Below are positions 44,106 through 54,638 of a stretch of 61,207 nt of DNA, piece by piece (position 1 is the first letter of the stretch; every line of letters starts with the position of its first letter). The notes under the pieces are model-generated. The model saw only the letters and a program-made list of their open reading frames with translations. It did no database searches and was not told where the DNA came from. Made by a program: the position numbers and the translations under genes. The stretch is from an uncultured Porphyromonadaceae bacterium (lineage in GTDB: Bacteria > Bacteroidota > Bacteroidia > Bacteroidales > Muribaculaceae): positions 1-61,207 of the forward strand of contig CAMWSS010000012.1 of the NCBI GenBank assembly GCA_947177035.1. Reading direction: 5' to 3'.

Positions 44106-44576
44106 TCAGTCTTCCTGACTCGAGATAGGCAATGAACGGTGAAATAGCTGGCGGAACGAGATCAGAGTCTCGGTACGCGCCGTTCCGAAATTCAGGAACT
44201 TCGTGTGTATCAGATCAAGAAGATGCTCATTGTTCTTGGCATACATCTTGATGAACAGATCATATTTGCCCGTGGTAAAATGACACTCCACCACCTCGGG
44301 AATCTGCTTCAACTGCTCCACTACTGAACTGAACTTCGTCGGCTCATGCAGAAAAAAGCCGATATATGCACAAGTGTCATAACCGACCGACGATGAATCT
44401 ATTCTGGTTTCTGTGCCCTGGATTATGCCCAACGACGTCAGCCGCTGCACGCGCTGATGAATCGAAGCTCCGCTCACTTTGCATTCGCGTGCGATCTCAA
44501 GATAAGGCGTGCGTGCATTTCCGCTAAGAGAGCGCAAAATAGCCAGATCAATTTCGTCAAGATGATATTTAGTCAT
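44106..44576 (-). CDS. Lrp/AsnC family transcriptional regulator
   Basis: A protein of 156 residues from MTKYHLDEIDLAILR; the longer frame to 44681 crosses the promoter. The AsnC winged-helix domain (about 7-55, LEIARECKVSGASIHQRVQRL) is followed by the RAM ligand-binding domain (about 65-145: GFFLHEPTKFSSVVEQL, VVECHFTTGKYDLFIKMY). Lrp-type proteins sense amino acids and often repress their own gene. The promoter region contains a perfect inverted repeat of the two -7 boxes, a good candidate operator. Confidence 0.9.
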   Translation of the reverse strand: MTKYHLDEIDLAILRSLSGNARTPYLEIARECKVSGASIHQRVQRLTSLGIIQGTETRIDSSSVGYDTCAYIGFFLHEPTKFSSVVEQLKQIPEVVECHFTTGKYDLFIKMYAKNNEHLLDLIHTKFLNFGTARTETLISFRQLFHRSLPISSQED

Positions 44577-44599
44577 GTGTACTTCCGATTTTATATACG

Positions 44600-44637
44600 C
44601 AAAATTAGTAATAATTCCTGAAATTAGACTAATTTTG
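44600..44637. promoter_or_regulatory. Divergent promoters inside a perfect inverted repeat
   Basis: CAAAATTAGT (44600-44609) and ACTAATTTTG (44628-44637) are exact reverse complements. Each arm contains a Bacteroidetes -7 box: TAATTTTG on the minus strand for the Lrp gene (start 44576) and on the plus strand for the secreted protein (start 44647). The spacer is 18 bases and has a smaller AATT repeat inside. One bound regulator could control both genes. Confidence 0.65.
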
Positions 44638-44646
44638 TAGCACAAA

Positions 44647-45621
44647 ATGCGTTTTTCATTTTTTATACTCTGTATCATCATATTTTCAGGCCATGCAGCC
44701 GGACGGATATTCTACACCGAAGCGGGACTGATCAGAAACGCGGCCGACAGCCTGGTCCTCGCAGGCGACAGCCGGCCCGGCGACTCCCTGAAAATATACG
44801 CGGCCGAAGTAAGATGCTCCATGCCCGACGCGGCGGTGGCACGCCACCGCATGGCCTCATGGCGACTCAGCTGGCCTTCCGGACAATCTGTCAGCCTTAT
44901 GTTCGACAACTGCGGCCACACCGACGGAACAGACCGGCCTGTCGCCATTATCGCGACCGACAACGGACGGGGAGAAACCTCACGCACTGCCGTCTACTCC
45001 GGCCTTGACTTCCACGGCGGAGCCAACACCCTGTGTGTGGAATGGCGCGACGGCACCGCCTCAATATTCGCCGGAAAAAACAGACTTCGCGGCGTCGCAG
45101 CCATTCCGATGCCATGCCCGCGGGGAAACTGCAACGTCAGCGCCACCTCAAAAGCCACTCTCGTCGATGCCGCAGTCGAGATTGTCCGCGCGCCACAACT
45201 CCAAAGCGGCTTATCGGCCGACTCCATCCGCGCCTATTTTGCGGCTGCCGCAACAGGCAACCTGACGCTCCACCCCCTTGAAGGAATCTGGGAATACATG
45301 GACCGCGACACGGATCCCGCGCTGGCCATCGAAGGCGGACGCTACCGGATCGCCATAATCGACCTCGGCGACAACCGGCTCAGCATCATATACCTCGGCG
45401 GCGCCGTCACCAACGCCACGTCATGGCATCAGGGAATGATAAAAGGCACAATCACCGACATCGGATTTGCCGATCACTTCAAACTCGGATGGATCGACGC
45501 CATGCAGGAACCGATGGACGCCGACTGCTATGCGACGCTGCTGACCGGCAGCGTGCTCTCATTCTCGTTTCCGCTCCATTCGGCCACACTGCGGTTCCGC
45601 CGGATCAGAGAATCGGACTGA
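44647..45621 (+). CDS. Secreted protein of unknown function, divergent from Lrp
   Basis: A protein of 324 residues with a signal peptide (MRFSFFILCIIIFSGHAAG, cleavage near 19). No family was recognised. The mature protein is beta-rich with two parts: about 20-185, containing RHRMASWRLSWPSG and FHGGANTLCVEWRDG, and about 205-324, which begins LEGIWEYMDRDTDPALAIEGGRYRIAI and resembles a lipocalin-like strand order. It shares a promoter region with the Lrp regulator, suggesting co-regulation. Its 3' end overlaps the converging cls gene by 17 bases. Confidence 0.7.
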   Translation: MRFSFFILCIIIFSGHAAGRIFYTEAGLIRNAADSLVLAGDSRPGDSLKIYAAEVRCSMPDAAVARHRMASWRLSWPSGQSVSLMFDNCGHTDGTDRPVAIIATDNGRGETSRTAVYSGLDFHGGANTLCVEWRDGTASIFAGKNRLRGVAAIPMPCPRGNCNVSATSKATLVDAAVEIVRAPQLQSGLSADSIRAYFAAAATGNLTLHPLEGIWEYMDRDTDPALAIEGGRYRIAIIDLGDNRLSIIYLGGAVTNATSWHQGMIKGTITDIGFADHFKLGWIDAMQEPMDADCYATLLTGSVLSFSFPLHSATLRFRRIRESD

Positions 45622-47047
45622 GCAGACGGACCACCGACTCCACCGTGCGCTGGAGCAGACCGCGGTTCTTCCACTCGGCCGAAGTCACCCGTCGGCTCTG
45701 CTTCAGATCGGCCATGAATATGGCAGTCAGCTCGGCATTGGCCTCGCGCGAATAAATCATCATGTTTGCCTCGAAATTATGCTCGAACGACCTGAAATCA
45801 AAATTCGTGGAGCCCATCGAAGCAAAATCGTCATCAACTATCAGCAACTTGCTGTGGAGCATGCCAGGCTCAAAAAAATAGAACTTCACGCCCGCTTTCA
45901 GACACTCCGACACATAACTGCGCGACGCATGCACAAGCAGCATCGAGTCACTGCGCAACGGAATGTTGACGCGCACGTCCAGCCCCGCAAGAGCGGCATT
46001 CTGCAAAGCCTTCAGCAGACTCTCCGTGGGCAGAAAATAAGGCGTCTGGATATAGACGCGGCGACGGGCCGAACCGATTGCCCGGAGAAACACGTGAGCC
46101 ACGTTGTTCCACTGATCCATCGGCCCTGACGACACAATCTGCACCGAAGCGGGCACACCCTCTCCTGCCTCAGGAATATAATCGCTCACAAGCAGCGGAT
46201 GCCCCATGAAATTCCAGTCGACGGCAAATGAATGTTCGAGCGAACGCACGGCCGGACCGGTGATGCGCGCGTGCAGGTCGCGCCACACTCCGAAACCCGA
46301 TCCGCCATCAATATAACGGTCGGCGATATTCATGCCGCCGATATACCCGATGCGCCCGTCGATGACCGTGAGCTTCCGGTGATTGCGCCAGTTGATACGC
46401 GAACTGAACAGCGGAAAAACCACCCTGAAAAACGGATATATCCTGACTCCGGCATCCTTCATCTGCCGGAAAAACACCGGATTGACCTTAATGGACCCTA
46501 CATGGTCATATATGACCCTGACGTTCACTCCGCTGCGCGCGCGGTCAATCAGCACATCGGCGATCTGACGGCCAATGCTGTCATCCTCAAATATATAATA
46601 CTGCAGGAGAATAGACGTGCGCGCACCCTTCAGATCGGCCAGCAGCGCCTCAAACTTGGAAGCCCCGTCAGAGAAAAATCTGAGCGCATTGCCAGGATAG
46701 AACATCGCCCCACACAGCCCCGCGACAAGGCGGGCCGTCGAATGCGCCGGCTCATGCAGGGCGCCAATGGCCCGGCGGCTCGGCTTGTAACGCTCACGGC
46801 GGCGGAGCCGGCGCTTGTTGCGCCGCGAAATCATCCGCTTGTTCTTGATGTTACGGCCGAAAAAGAAATAAAGCACAAGTCCCACGGCGGGCAACAGCAT
46901 AAGCACTGTCACCCACGCGAGGGACTTGAGCGGGTTTCGATTCTCGCCAATGATCACACCTATCACCGTCACGACCGACAGGACATAGGTGAACATCAGG
47001 GTCTGATAGACCCAAGGTCTGCTAAGATAATCGGCGATGAATTCCAA
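45605..47047 (-). CDS. cls: Cardiolipin synthase (phospholipase D superfamily)
   Basis: A protein of 480 residues with two N-terminal transmembrane helices (about 12-32 and 38-62), a basic stretch (RRNKRRLRRRERYK) and two PLD HKD motifs: NHRKLTVIDGRIGYIGGMN (near 220) and LHSKLLIVDDDFASMGSTNFD (near 400). It joins two phosphatidylglycerols into cardiolipin at the inner membrane. It is the last gene of the pyrB-pyrI-flavin reductase-glyA-cls series, seven bases after glyA. Confidence 0.95.
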   Translation of the reverse strand: MEFIADYLSRPWVYQTLMFTYVLSVVTVIGVIIGENRNPLKSLAWVTVLMLLPAVGLVLYFFFGRNIKNKRMISRRNKRRLRRRERYKPSRRAIGALHEPAHSTARLVAGLCGAMFYPGNALRFFSDGASKFEALLADLKGARTSILLQYYIFEDDSIGRQIADVLIDRARSGVNVRVIYDHVGSIKVNPVFFRQMKDAGVRIYPFFRVVFPLFSSRINWRNHRKLTVIDGRIGYIGGMNIADRYIDGGSGFGVWRDLHARITGPAVRSLEHSFAVDWNFMGHPLLVSDYIPEAGEGVPASVQIVSSGPMDQWNNVAHVFLRAIGSARRRVYIQTPYFLPTESLLKALQNAALAGLDVRVNIPLRSDSMLLVHASRSYVSECLKAGVKFYFFEPGMLHSKLLIVDDDFASMGSTNFDFRSFEHNFEANMMIYSREANAELTAIFMADLKQSRRVTSAEWKNRGLLQRTVESVVRLLSPIL

Positions 47048-47054
47048 ATCTGAT

Positions 47055-48335
47055 TCAGAAACTGAAAATCGGATAACCGGCCATCATCGCGTTGACACGC
47101 TGACGCACCTGGGCGATCACCTCAGGCGAATCGACATTTGAAAGGACGGTATCGATCATCTCAACTATTGCAGGAATAGCATCCTCCTTGACTCCACGCG
47201 TCGTGATGGCGGGAGTGCCGAAACGCACACCTGAAGTCTGGAAAGGCGAGCGGCTGTCGAAAGGCACCATGTTCTTGTTGGCGGTGATATCGGCCTCCAC
47301 CAGCGCCTTCTCGGCCACCTTGCCGGTCAGCTCGGGGAACTTGGTGCGCAGGTCAACCAGAATGCAGTGATTGTCAGTGCCGCCCGACACGATCTTATAG
47401 CCTCGCTTCTGCAGCTCTTCGGCCATCACGGCGGCGTTCTTCTGCACCTGTGCGGCATAGGTCTTGAACTCCGGAGCCAACGCCTCGCCGAAAGCCACGG
47501 CCTTGGCGGCGATCACGTGTTCGAGCGGGCCGCCCTGCGCTCCGGGGAACACAGCGCTGTCGATCAGCTGGCTCATCATCTTCACCTGGCCCTTCGGAGT
47601 GGTCTTGCCCCACGGATTCTCAAAATCCTTGCCGATGAGAATCAGGCCGCCACGCGGACCGCGAAGGGTCTTGTGGGTGGTCGAAGTCACAATGTGAGCG
47701 TGCTTGACAGGATTTTCCAGAAGGCCGGCGGCGATCAGACCGGCAGGATGTGCCATATCGACCATGAAGATAGCGCCGATCTCATCGGCCAGACGACGCA
47801 TGCGGGCATAGTCCCATTCGCGGGAATAGGCCGACGCTCCGCCGACGATCAGTTTCGGACGCTCGCGGCGTGCCACCTCTTCCATCTGATCATAATCGAT
47901 CAGGCCGTCTGATTCACGCACGTTATATTCAAGCGCTTCATACATCAGGCCAGAGAAATTGACAGGGCTTCCGTGGCTGAGATGACCTCCGTGAGCCAGA
48001 TTCAGGCCAAGGAACTTGTCGCCCGGATTGAGGCATGCCATGAAGACGGCCATGTTGGCCTGCGCGCCCGAATGGGGCTGCACGTTGGCATACTCGGCGC
48101 CGAAAAGCTGCTTTACGCGGTCTATGGCCAGCTGCTCTGCCTTGTCCACCACCTCGCATCCGCCATAATAGCGGTGGCCGGGATATCCTTCGGCATACTT
48201 GTTGGTCAGGCACGAACCCATGGCCTGCATCACCTGCTCGCTGACAAAGTTTTCCGATGCGATAAGCTCGATGCCTTTGTGTTGGCGCTGGTTTTCCTGC
48301 TCGATAATGTCAAAAATCTGGGAATCTCTTTCCAT
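47055..48335 (-). CDS. glyA: Serine hydroxymethyltransferase
   Basis: A protein of 426 residues. GlyA converts serine and tetrahydrofolate to glycine and methylene-tetrahydrofolate with PLP. The PLP lysine is in [15 protein letters not shown] (near residue 222). Other signatures are [37 protein letters not shown] and HCILVDLR. It is placed between a flavin reductase gene and cls. Glycine supply may be of interest because a glycine-lipid-type gene pair lies in the same window. Confidence 0.97.
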   Translation of the reverse strand: MERDSQIFDIIEQENQRQHKGIELIASENFVSEQVMQAMGSCLTNKYAEGYPGHRYYGGCEVVDKAEQLAIDRVKQLFGAEYANVQPHSGAQANMAVFMACLNPGDKFLGLNLAHGGHLSHGSPVNFSGLMYEALEYNVRESDGLIDYDQMEEVARRERPKLIVGGASAYSREWDYARMRRLADEIGAIFMVDMAHPAGLIAAGLLENPVKHAHIVTSTTHKTLRGPRGGLILIGKDFENPWGKTTPKGQVKMMSQLIDSAVFPGAQGGPLEHVIAAKAVAFGEALAPEFKTYAAQVQKNAAVMAEELQKRGYKIVSGGTDNHCILVDLRTKFPELTGKVAEKALVEADITANKNMVPFDSRSPFQTSGVRFGTPAITTRGVKEDAIPAIVEMIDTVLSNVDSPEVIAQVRQRVNAMMAGYPIFSF

Positions 48336-48365
48336 GTGAAAATTTTACCTTATTGGAGTTTATTG

Positions 48366-48932
48366 TTATTTCTTTTTTTGAACCGAGAAGCCGAACTTGC
48401 CGAGCTTCTGCCCGAGAGAGTAATATCCGCCGTGACTATAGGCGATCAGACCGGCACGCTCCATGTCGAAAGCTCCGGTCTGCGGATCTATATATTTTTC
48501 ATCGGCCAGCACGTCGACCACTTCGGCAATAAACATATGGTGGGTGCCGAGCGGAACTATGCTCTTCACCCGACACTCTATGCTCAGCGGCGATTCGGCA
48601 ACGTGGGGACACCCTACCGCCACACCGGGCACCGGAGTCAGCCCAGCCTCCTTCCATTTGTCATAATCACGTCCCGACCTGACGCCACACCAGTCGGTGG
48701 CGCGGCAGATAGCCTCTGTGGTCAGATTGACGGTGAATTCCATTTCGCGCTTTATGATCTCATAAGAGTGGCGTCCCGGCCTCACCGAAATATAGAGCAT
48801 AGCCGGATCCGAACAGATCGTGCCGGTCCATGCCACAGTGATGAGATTGCTGTCGTCAACAGACGAACCGCAACTGACCAGCACCGCCGGAAGCGGATAA
48901 AGCTGCGTGCCTGATCTCCAGATTTGCTTCAT
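48366..48932 (-). CDS. Flavin reductase family protein
   Basis: A protein of 188 residues with the FMN-binding split-barrel fold: PAVLVSCGSSVDDSNLITVAWTGTICSDP, YISVRPGRHSYEII and FTVNLTTEAICRATDWCG. Members bind FMN and reduce flavins or act as partners of monooxygenases; the physiological substrate here is unknown. It lies 28 bases after pyrI and 30 bases before glyA. The C-terminus is basic (SVQKKK). Confidence 0.88.
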   Translation of the reverse strand: MKQIWRSGTQLYPLPAVLVSCGSSVDDSNLITVAWTGTICSDPAMLYISVRPGRHSYEIIKREMEFTVNLTTEAICRATDWCGVRSGRDYDKWKEAGLTPVPGVAVGCPHVAESPLSIECRVKSIVPLGTHHMFIAEVVDVLADEKYIDPQTGAFDMERAGLIAYSHGGYYSLGQKLGKFGFSVQKKK

Positions 48933-48960
48933 TGGCGTCTCTCTCTCTGTTGCGTGCCGC

Positions 48961-49410
48961 TCAATGCGACTGCGTGTGGCCGCAATAATGGCAGCGGATG
49001 GTTACAGGCTGACGGTTCACAACGGTGAAATGCGAACGCATCGGCTCATTATTGGATATGCACTTGGGATTGTTGCACTTCACCAGCCCGAACAATTCGT
49101 CAGGCAGAGTGACGTGATGTTTCTCCACGACCTCATAGTCGCGGATAATGTTCACCTTCGCCGAAGGGGCAATCAGCGCTATGCGGTTGAGCGTGGCTTC
49201 GGGAAAAACAACGTCGGCCACCTTGATGATGCCCTTGCGCCCGAGTATGGCGCTCTGCAGATTATTGCCGATGGTCACGCTCGTGGCCATGTCTTCGATT
49301 CCGAGCAGACGCACCACGTCAAACAGCACGTCGGCGGGGATATGATCAATCACTGTGCCGTTTCTCAGAGCGGCCACTGCAAGTTCTTTTTTAGAGGATT
49401 CTGCTGACAT
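48961..49410 (-). CDS. pyrI: Aspartate carbamoyltransferase regulatory subunit
   Basis: A protein of 149 residues. PyrI binds CTP/ATP and gives allosteric control to PyrB. The allosteric domain includes GTVIDHIPADVLFDVVRLLGI. The zinc domain has four cysteines in CNNPKCISNNEP and IRCHYCGH, which hold the contact to PyrB. It starts 14 bases after pyrB, so the subunits are made together. Confidence 0.96.
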   Translation of the reverse strand: MSAESSKKELAVAALRNGTVIDHIPADVLFDVVRLLGIEDMATSVTIGNNLQSAILGRKGIIKVADVVFPEATLNRIALIAPSAKVNIIRDYEVVEKHHVTLPDELFGLVKCNNPKCISNNEPMRSHFTVVNRQPVTIRCHYCGHTQSH

Positions 49411-49424
49411 ATGGCGACATTTGG

Positions 49425-50354
49425 TTATTTGTTGACAATAGGGACTTCGATTCCGAGCGCGCGGCAGATCAGGGCCTGACGGGCATACAGGCCGTTTTTG
49501 GCCTGCTGGAAATAATATGCCTTGGGATTGTCGTCCACATCGCGGTCAATCTCGTTGACGCGTGGCAGCGGATGGAGAATCCTGAGATTCGGACGAGAAT
49601 TGGCCAGCATCGAATTGCGAAGATTATAAAGATCCTTCACCCGCTCATATTCCATGATGTCGGTGAAGCGTTCGCGCTGCACTCTGGTCATGTAAATTAT
49701 ATCGGAAGTGTCGATGACCGCTTCCGAAAAATCAGAATGGACCGTATAGGCAATGCCGTTGTCGTCACAAAAACGGATATACTCCTGAGGCATCTGAAGC
49801 TCGTTGCAGGCCACAAAGCGGAATGTCGGATTGAAATAACGCATGGCCATCAGGAGCGAATGCACGGTGCGGCCATACTTCAGATCGCCCACCATCGTGA
49901 TCGTGAGATTATCTAGAGTGCCCTGCGTCTTATAGATCGAATAGAGATCGAGCAGCGTCTGCGAAGGATGCTGGTTCGCGCCGTCGCCGGCATTGATGAC
50001 AGGCACGTCGGTCACCTCCGTGGCATATCGCGCGGCTCCTTCAAGATAGTGGCGCATGATGATCAGATCGACATAGTTGCTCACCATTATTATGGTGTCC
50101 TTGAGCGTTTCGCCCTTCGACGTCGAAGTCACCGCCGGGTCGGAAAATCCGATCACGCGGCCTCCAAGACGGTTGACAGCGGTTTCAAAACTAAGTCTGG
50201 TGCGGGTGGAAGGCTCGAAAAACAGAGTGGCCACCACACGGCCGTCAAGGATTTTATGATCGGGATTTTGCTCGAAATATTGAGCGGCACTCAGAATCCG
50301 GAGTATTTCCTCCTTCGAAATGTCATCAATCGACACTAAACTGTTGGTTGCCAT
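49425..50354 (-). CDS. pyrB: Aspartate carbamoyltransferase catalytic subunit
   Basis: A protein of 309 residues starting [16 protein letters not shown]; the upstream frame to 50441 is not typical of the family. PyrB makes carbamoyl-aspartate, the first committed step of pyrimidine synthesis. [13 protein letters not shown] (carbamoyl-phosphate site, near 52-64), the 80s loop with [11 protein letters not shown], and [10 protein letters not shown] (aspartate site) are present. It heads the five-gene minus-strand run. A -7-like TACTTTTTG (50399-50407) has one extra base between its halves. Confidence 0.97.
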   Translation of the reverse strand: MATNSLVSIDDISKEEILRILSAAQYFEQNPDHKILDGRVVATLFFEPSTRTRLSFETAVNRLGGRVIGFSDPAVTSTSKGETLKDTIIMVSNYVDLIIMRHYLEGAARYATEVTDVPVINAGDGANQHPSQTLLDLYSIYKTQGTLDNLTITMVGDLKYGRTVHSLLMAMRYFNPTFRFVACNELQMPQEYIRFCDDNGIAYTVHSDFSEAVIDTSDIIYMTRVQRERFTDIMEYERVKDLYNLRNSMLANSRPNLRILHPLPRVNEIDRDVDDNPKAYYFQQAKNGLYARQALICRALGIEVPIVNK

Positions 50355-50502
50355 AATTGAAGAACCGTGAGATAGGTTGAGGGGTTGTTTTGTTTGCGCA
50401 AAAGTAGTAAAAAACCGTGGACTGACCAACACTACAATCATTTTATTTCACCATTTCACTTCGACACGACATAAATTAATTGGAAATGCGGGAAAAAACA
50501 CA

Positions 50503-50510
50503 TAACTTTG
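50503..50510 (+). promoter_or_regulatory. -7 box of the PI-PLC-like gene
   Basis: TAACTTTG, 26 bases before the ATG at 50537. It lies within the longest frame (from 50480), so that start is ruled out. Confidence 0.7.
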
Positions 50511-50536
50511 TGCAGAACATTTTATCGCTATTCATC

Positions 50537-52432
50537 ATGATAACAAGAATCTCTTCTGTAGTCGTGGCCCTGACCATGACTTTTGCCGCCCAGGCCGAAG
50601 ATTGGATGGGATGGGTTGAAAACGAAGCCTACATCAGCCAGCTTTCTATTCCGGGCACACACGACTCAGCCACCGGCCAAGGCTTCACCGGCTTCTTAGG
50701 CACAATCGCAGGCAACACTTCTGCCCTGACACAGGGCAAGACCATTGCCGAACAATGGGACTGCGGAGTGCGCGCCTTCGATCTTCGCCCGGCGCTCAAA
50801 GGAAACTCGCTCGAAATCTACCACGGCGTCTGCCAGACCAAAATAAGCCTGGCCGGAGCGCTCGACGTCATCTGCGCCAAACTCGACGAACACCCCACGG
50901 AATTCGCAATAATACTGACCCGCCACGAAACGGATGGCGACAGCAACAACGCCGGATGGGCCGACGCCATGTCAGCACTGCTCAAAAACGAAAAATACGC
51001 CTCACACATGGCGGCCTACAACCCGGCCCTGACCGTACAGCAGATGAGAGGCAAATTCGTGATGCTGTCACGCGACAGTTTCACGTCCGACAAAGTCGGA
51101 TTCGTCAGCGGATGGTCACACTCGTCCGACTTCGCGTCGCAACAGAACGTCACCGCACGATGCGGCTCGGCATCAGGCCGGCTCTTCGTGCAGGACTTCT
51201 ATGACTGCACGGGCAAATCGGCCGACCAGACAAAGGTCAACGCCGTGACCACAATGAACGACTTCGCCGCGCAACTCTGCGAAAACGCGTCGCATAAAAA
51301 CACCTGGGTGATCAACCACACATCGGGCTACACAGAATCCGCAAGCACCAACGGCAACCGCGACATGGCCAACAAAGCCAACACCGCCCTGCTCGCAACG
51401 CTGACCACCTCGGACCACAAACACGCTCCGACCGGAATCGTGATGATGGACTTTGCCGGAGTGGAGAAATCATCAAGCTATCAGACCAACGGACAGTCGC
51501 TCATCAACACGATCATAGCCCAGAACTATGGCTACGGAATGTTCAAGGACATGCCGGCCGGCACAGTGCTGACCCCCACCCCCACCGACAAGACCACACG
51601 CTACTTCCACACGTTCACATCAGTGCGCCGCGGAAACCTGATCGTGACGCAGGACCTCGCCTCCGGCAACCTGTCAGGCACCGCCACCGACGGCAACGGA
51701 GTGCCGGCCGCATCGCAATGGGAGATCGAAGACCGCAATGACGGCACATTCAACATCCGCAACCGCGAATCAGGCAAATACATCAGCCCCGACGCCGCCT
51801 ACAACACCACCCTCAGCGTCAGCGACCAGCCTGCCGCCCGGGGCTGGGTGTTCAAACCGGCCGGCACCACCGGACTCTACACCATCAGCTGCGACAACAG
51901 CGTGCAACTCCACCAGACCATGCCGGAGCTGGAAAACGCCGTCTACAACTGGTATGACCCGGAAACAGACTTCCCCGACACAGTCGACTTCGGCAGCATA
52001 TTCCGCATCACCCGCGTCGGCACCGCCTCCAACATCGTGCTCGCCCAGACCCTCACGCTCGACATCACCGAAACAGAAGTGACCGAAGGAACCGAATTTG
52101 ACCTGACAGCCACCGTCGGCCCCGACAACGTCACGAACCCGACGCTCGCCTGGAGCAGCAACAACCATAGCGTGGCCACCGTTGACTCCAAAGGCCACGT
52201 AAAAGTGCTCAGAGCCGGCGAATGCTACATCACCGTGCGCACCACCGACAGCTCGAACCTCTTGGCCGCATGCCACCTGCGGGCCACCGCCGACCCCACC
52301 ACCGGCATCACCGCAGTGGAGTCTGACCCCACCGGCTCCGCCATCTTCGACCTGACCGGACGCCGCCTCTCGGCCGTCACATCCTCCGGCCTCTACATAG
52401 TCAACGGCCGCAAAACCTACATCAGGCGCTGA
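50537..52432 (+). CDS. Secreted PI-PLC-like phosphodiesterase with T9SS-like tail
   Basis: A protein of 631 residues. After a signal peptide (to about 20, FAAQAE) comes a PLC X-type domain (about 25-330): ISQLSIPGTHDSATG with the first catalytic His, VRAFDLRPALKG, LEIYHGVCQ with the second, and IILTRHETDG. Such enzymes cleave phosphatidylinositol or GPI-type lipids. Residues about 354-496 match a domain of the GH20 enzyme at 36275; a BIG2-like Ig domain follows (about 505-595), and the end (AIFDLTGRRLS, GLYIVNGRKTYIRR) is a type IX sorting tail. The substrate is unknown; host or dietary lipids are possible. Confidence 0.85.
   Translation: MITRISSVVVALTMTFAAQAEDWMGWVENEAYISQLSIPGTHDSATGQGFTGFLGTIAGNTSALTQGKTIAEQWDCGVRAFDLRPALKGNSLEIYHGVCQTKISLAGALDVICAKLDEHPTEFAIILTRHETDGDSNNAGWADAMSALLKNEKYASHMAAYNPALTVQQMRGKFVMLSRDSFTSDKVGFVSGWSHSSDFASQQNVTARCGSASGRLFVQDFYDCTGKSADQTKVNAVTTMNDFAAQLCENASHKNTWVINHTSGYTESASTNGNRDMANKANTALLATLTTSDHKHAPTGIVMMDFAGVEKSSSYQTNGQSLINTIIAQNYGYGMFKDMPAGTVLTPTPTDKTTRYFHTFTSVRRGNLIVTQDLASGNLSGTATDGNGVPAASQWEIEDRNDGTFNIRNRESGKYISPDAAYNTTLSVSDQPAARGWVFKPAGTTGLYTISCDNSVQLHQTMPELENAVYNWYDPETDFPDTVDFGSIFRITRVGTASNIVLAQTLTLDITETEVTEGTEFDLTATVGPDNVTNPTLAWSSNNHSVATVDSKGHVKVLRAGECYITVRTTDSSNLLAACHLRATADPTTGITAVESDPTGSAIFDLTGRRLSAVTSSGLYIVNGRKTYIRR
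51598..52024 (+). other. Domain shared with the GH20 enzyme (copy 2)
   Basis: About 142 residues between the PLC domain and the Ig-like domain. Elements in common with copy 1 (38579-38995), in the same order: QWEIEDRNDGTFNIRN, SGKYISPDAAYNTTL, RGWVFKPAG, GLYTISCDN, a Gln/His loop, VYNWYDPE and FRITRV. The similarity is too ordered to be chance. The fold is likely a small beta-trefoil or related binding module. Confidence 0.6.
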
Positions 52433-52459
52433 GACCCTGAAAAAGTGACTCAAACACAG

Positions 52460-54509
<2,050 letters not shown>

Positions 54510-54552
54510 TCCCGACATCTGCACGACCCCACCGCCGACATTAAAGTCATTT

Positions 54553-54600
54553 GAAGACCTTAAAGACCTTAATCTCCAGATAAAGGCCTTTAAGGTCTTC
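54553..54600 (+). promoter_or_regulatory. Long hairpin between gyrB and rnr
   Basis: GAAGACCTTAAAG (54553-54565) pairs with its exact complement at 54588-54600, and after one mismatch the CCTT/AAGG pairing continues, for about 17 pairs in total around a 12-base loop. The arm is itself built of a repeated GACCTTAAA unit. No T tail follows (GCTCTAAACTC), so it is not a classical terminator. It lies 38 bases before rnr. Confidence 0.6.
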
Positions 54601-54638
54601 GCTCTAAACTCTCACACCTCAACATTTGTTACAAAAAC

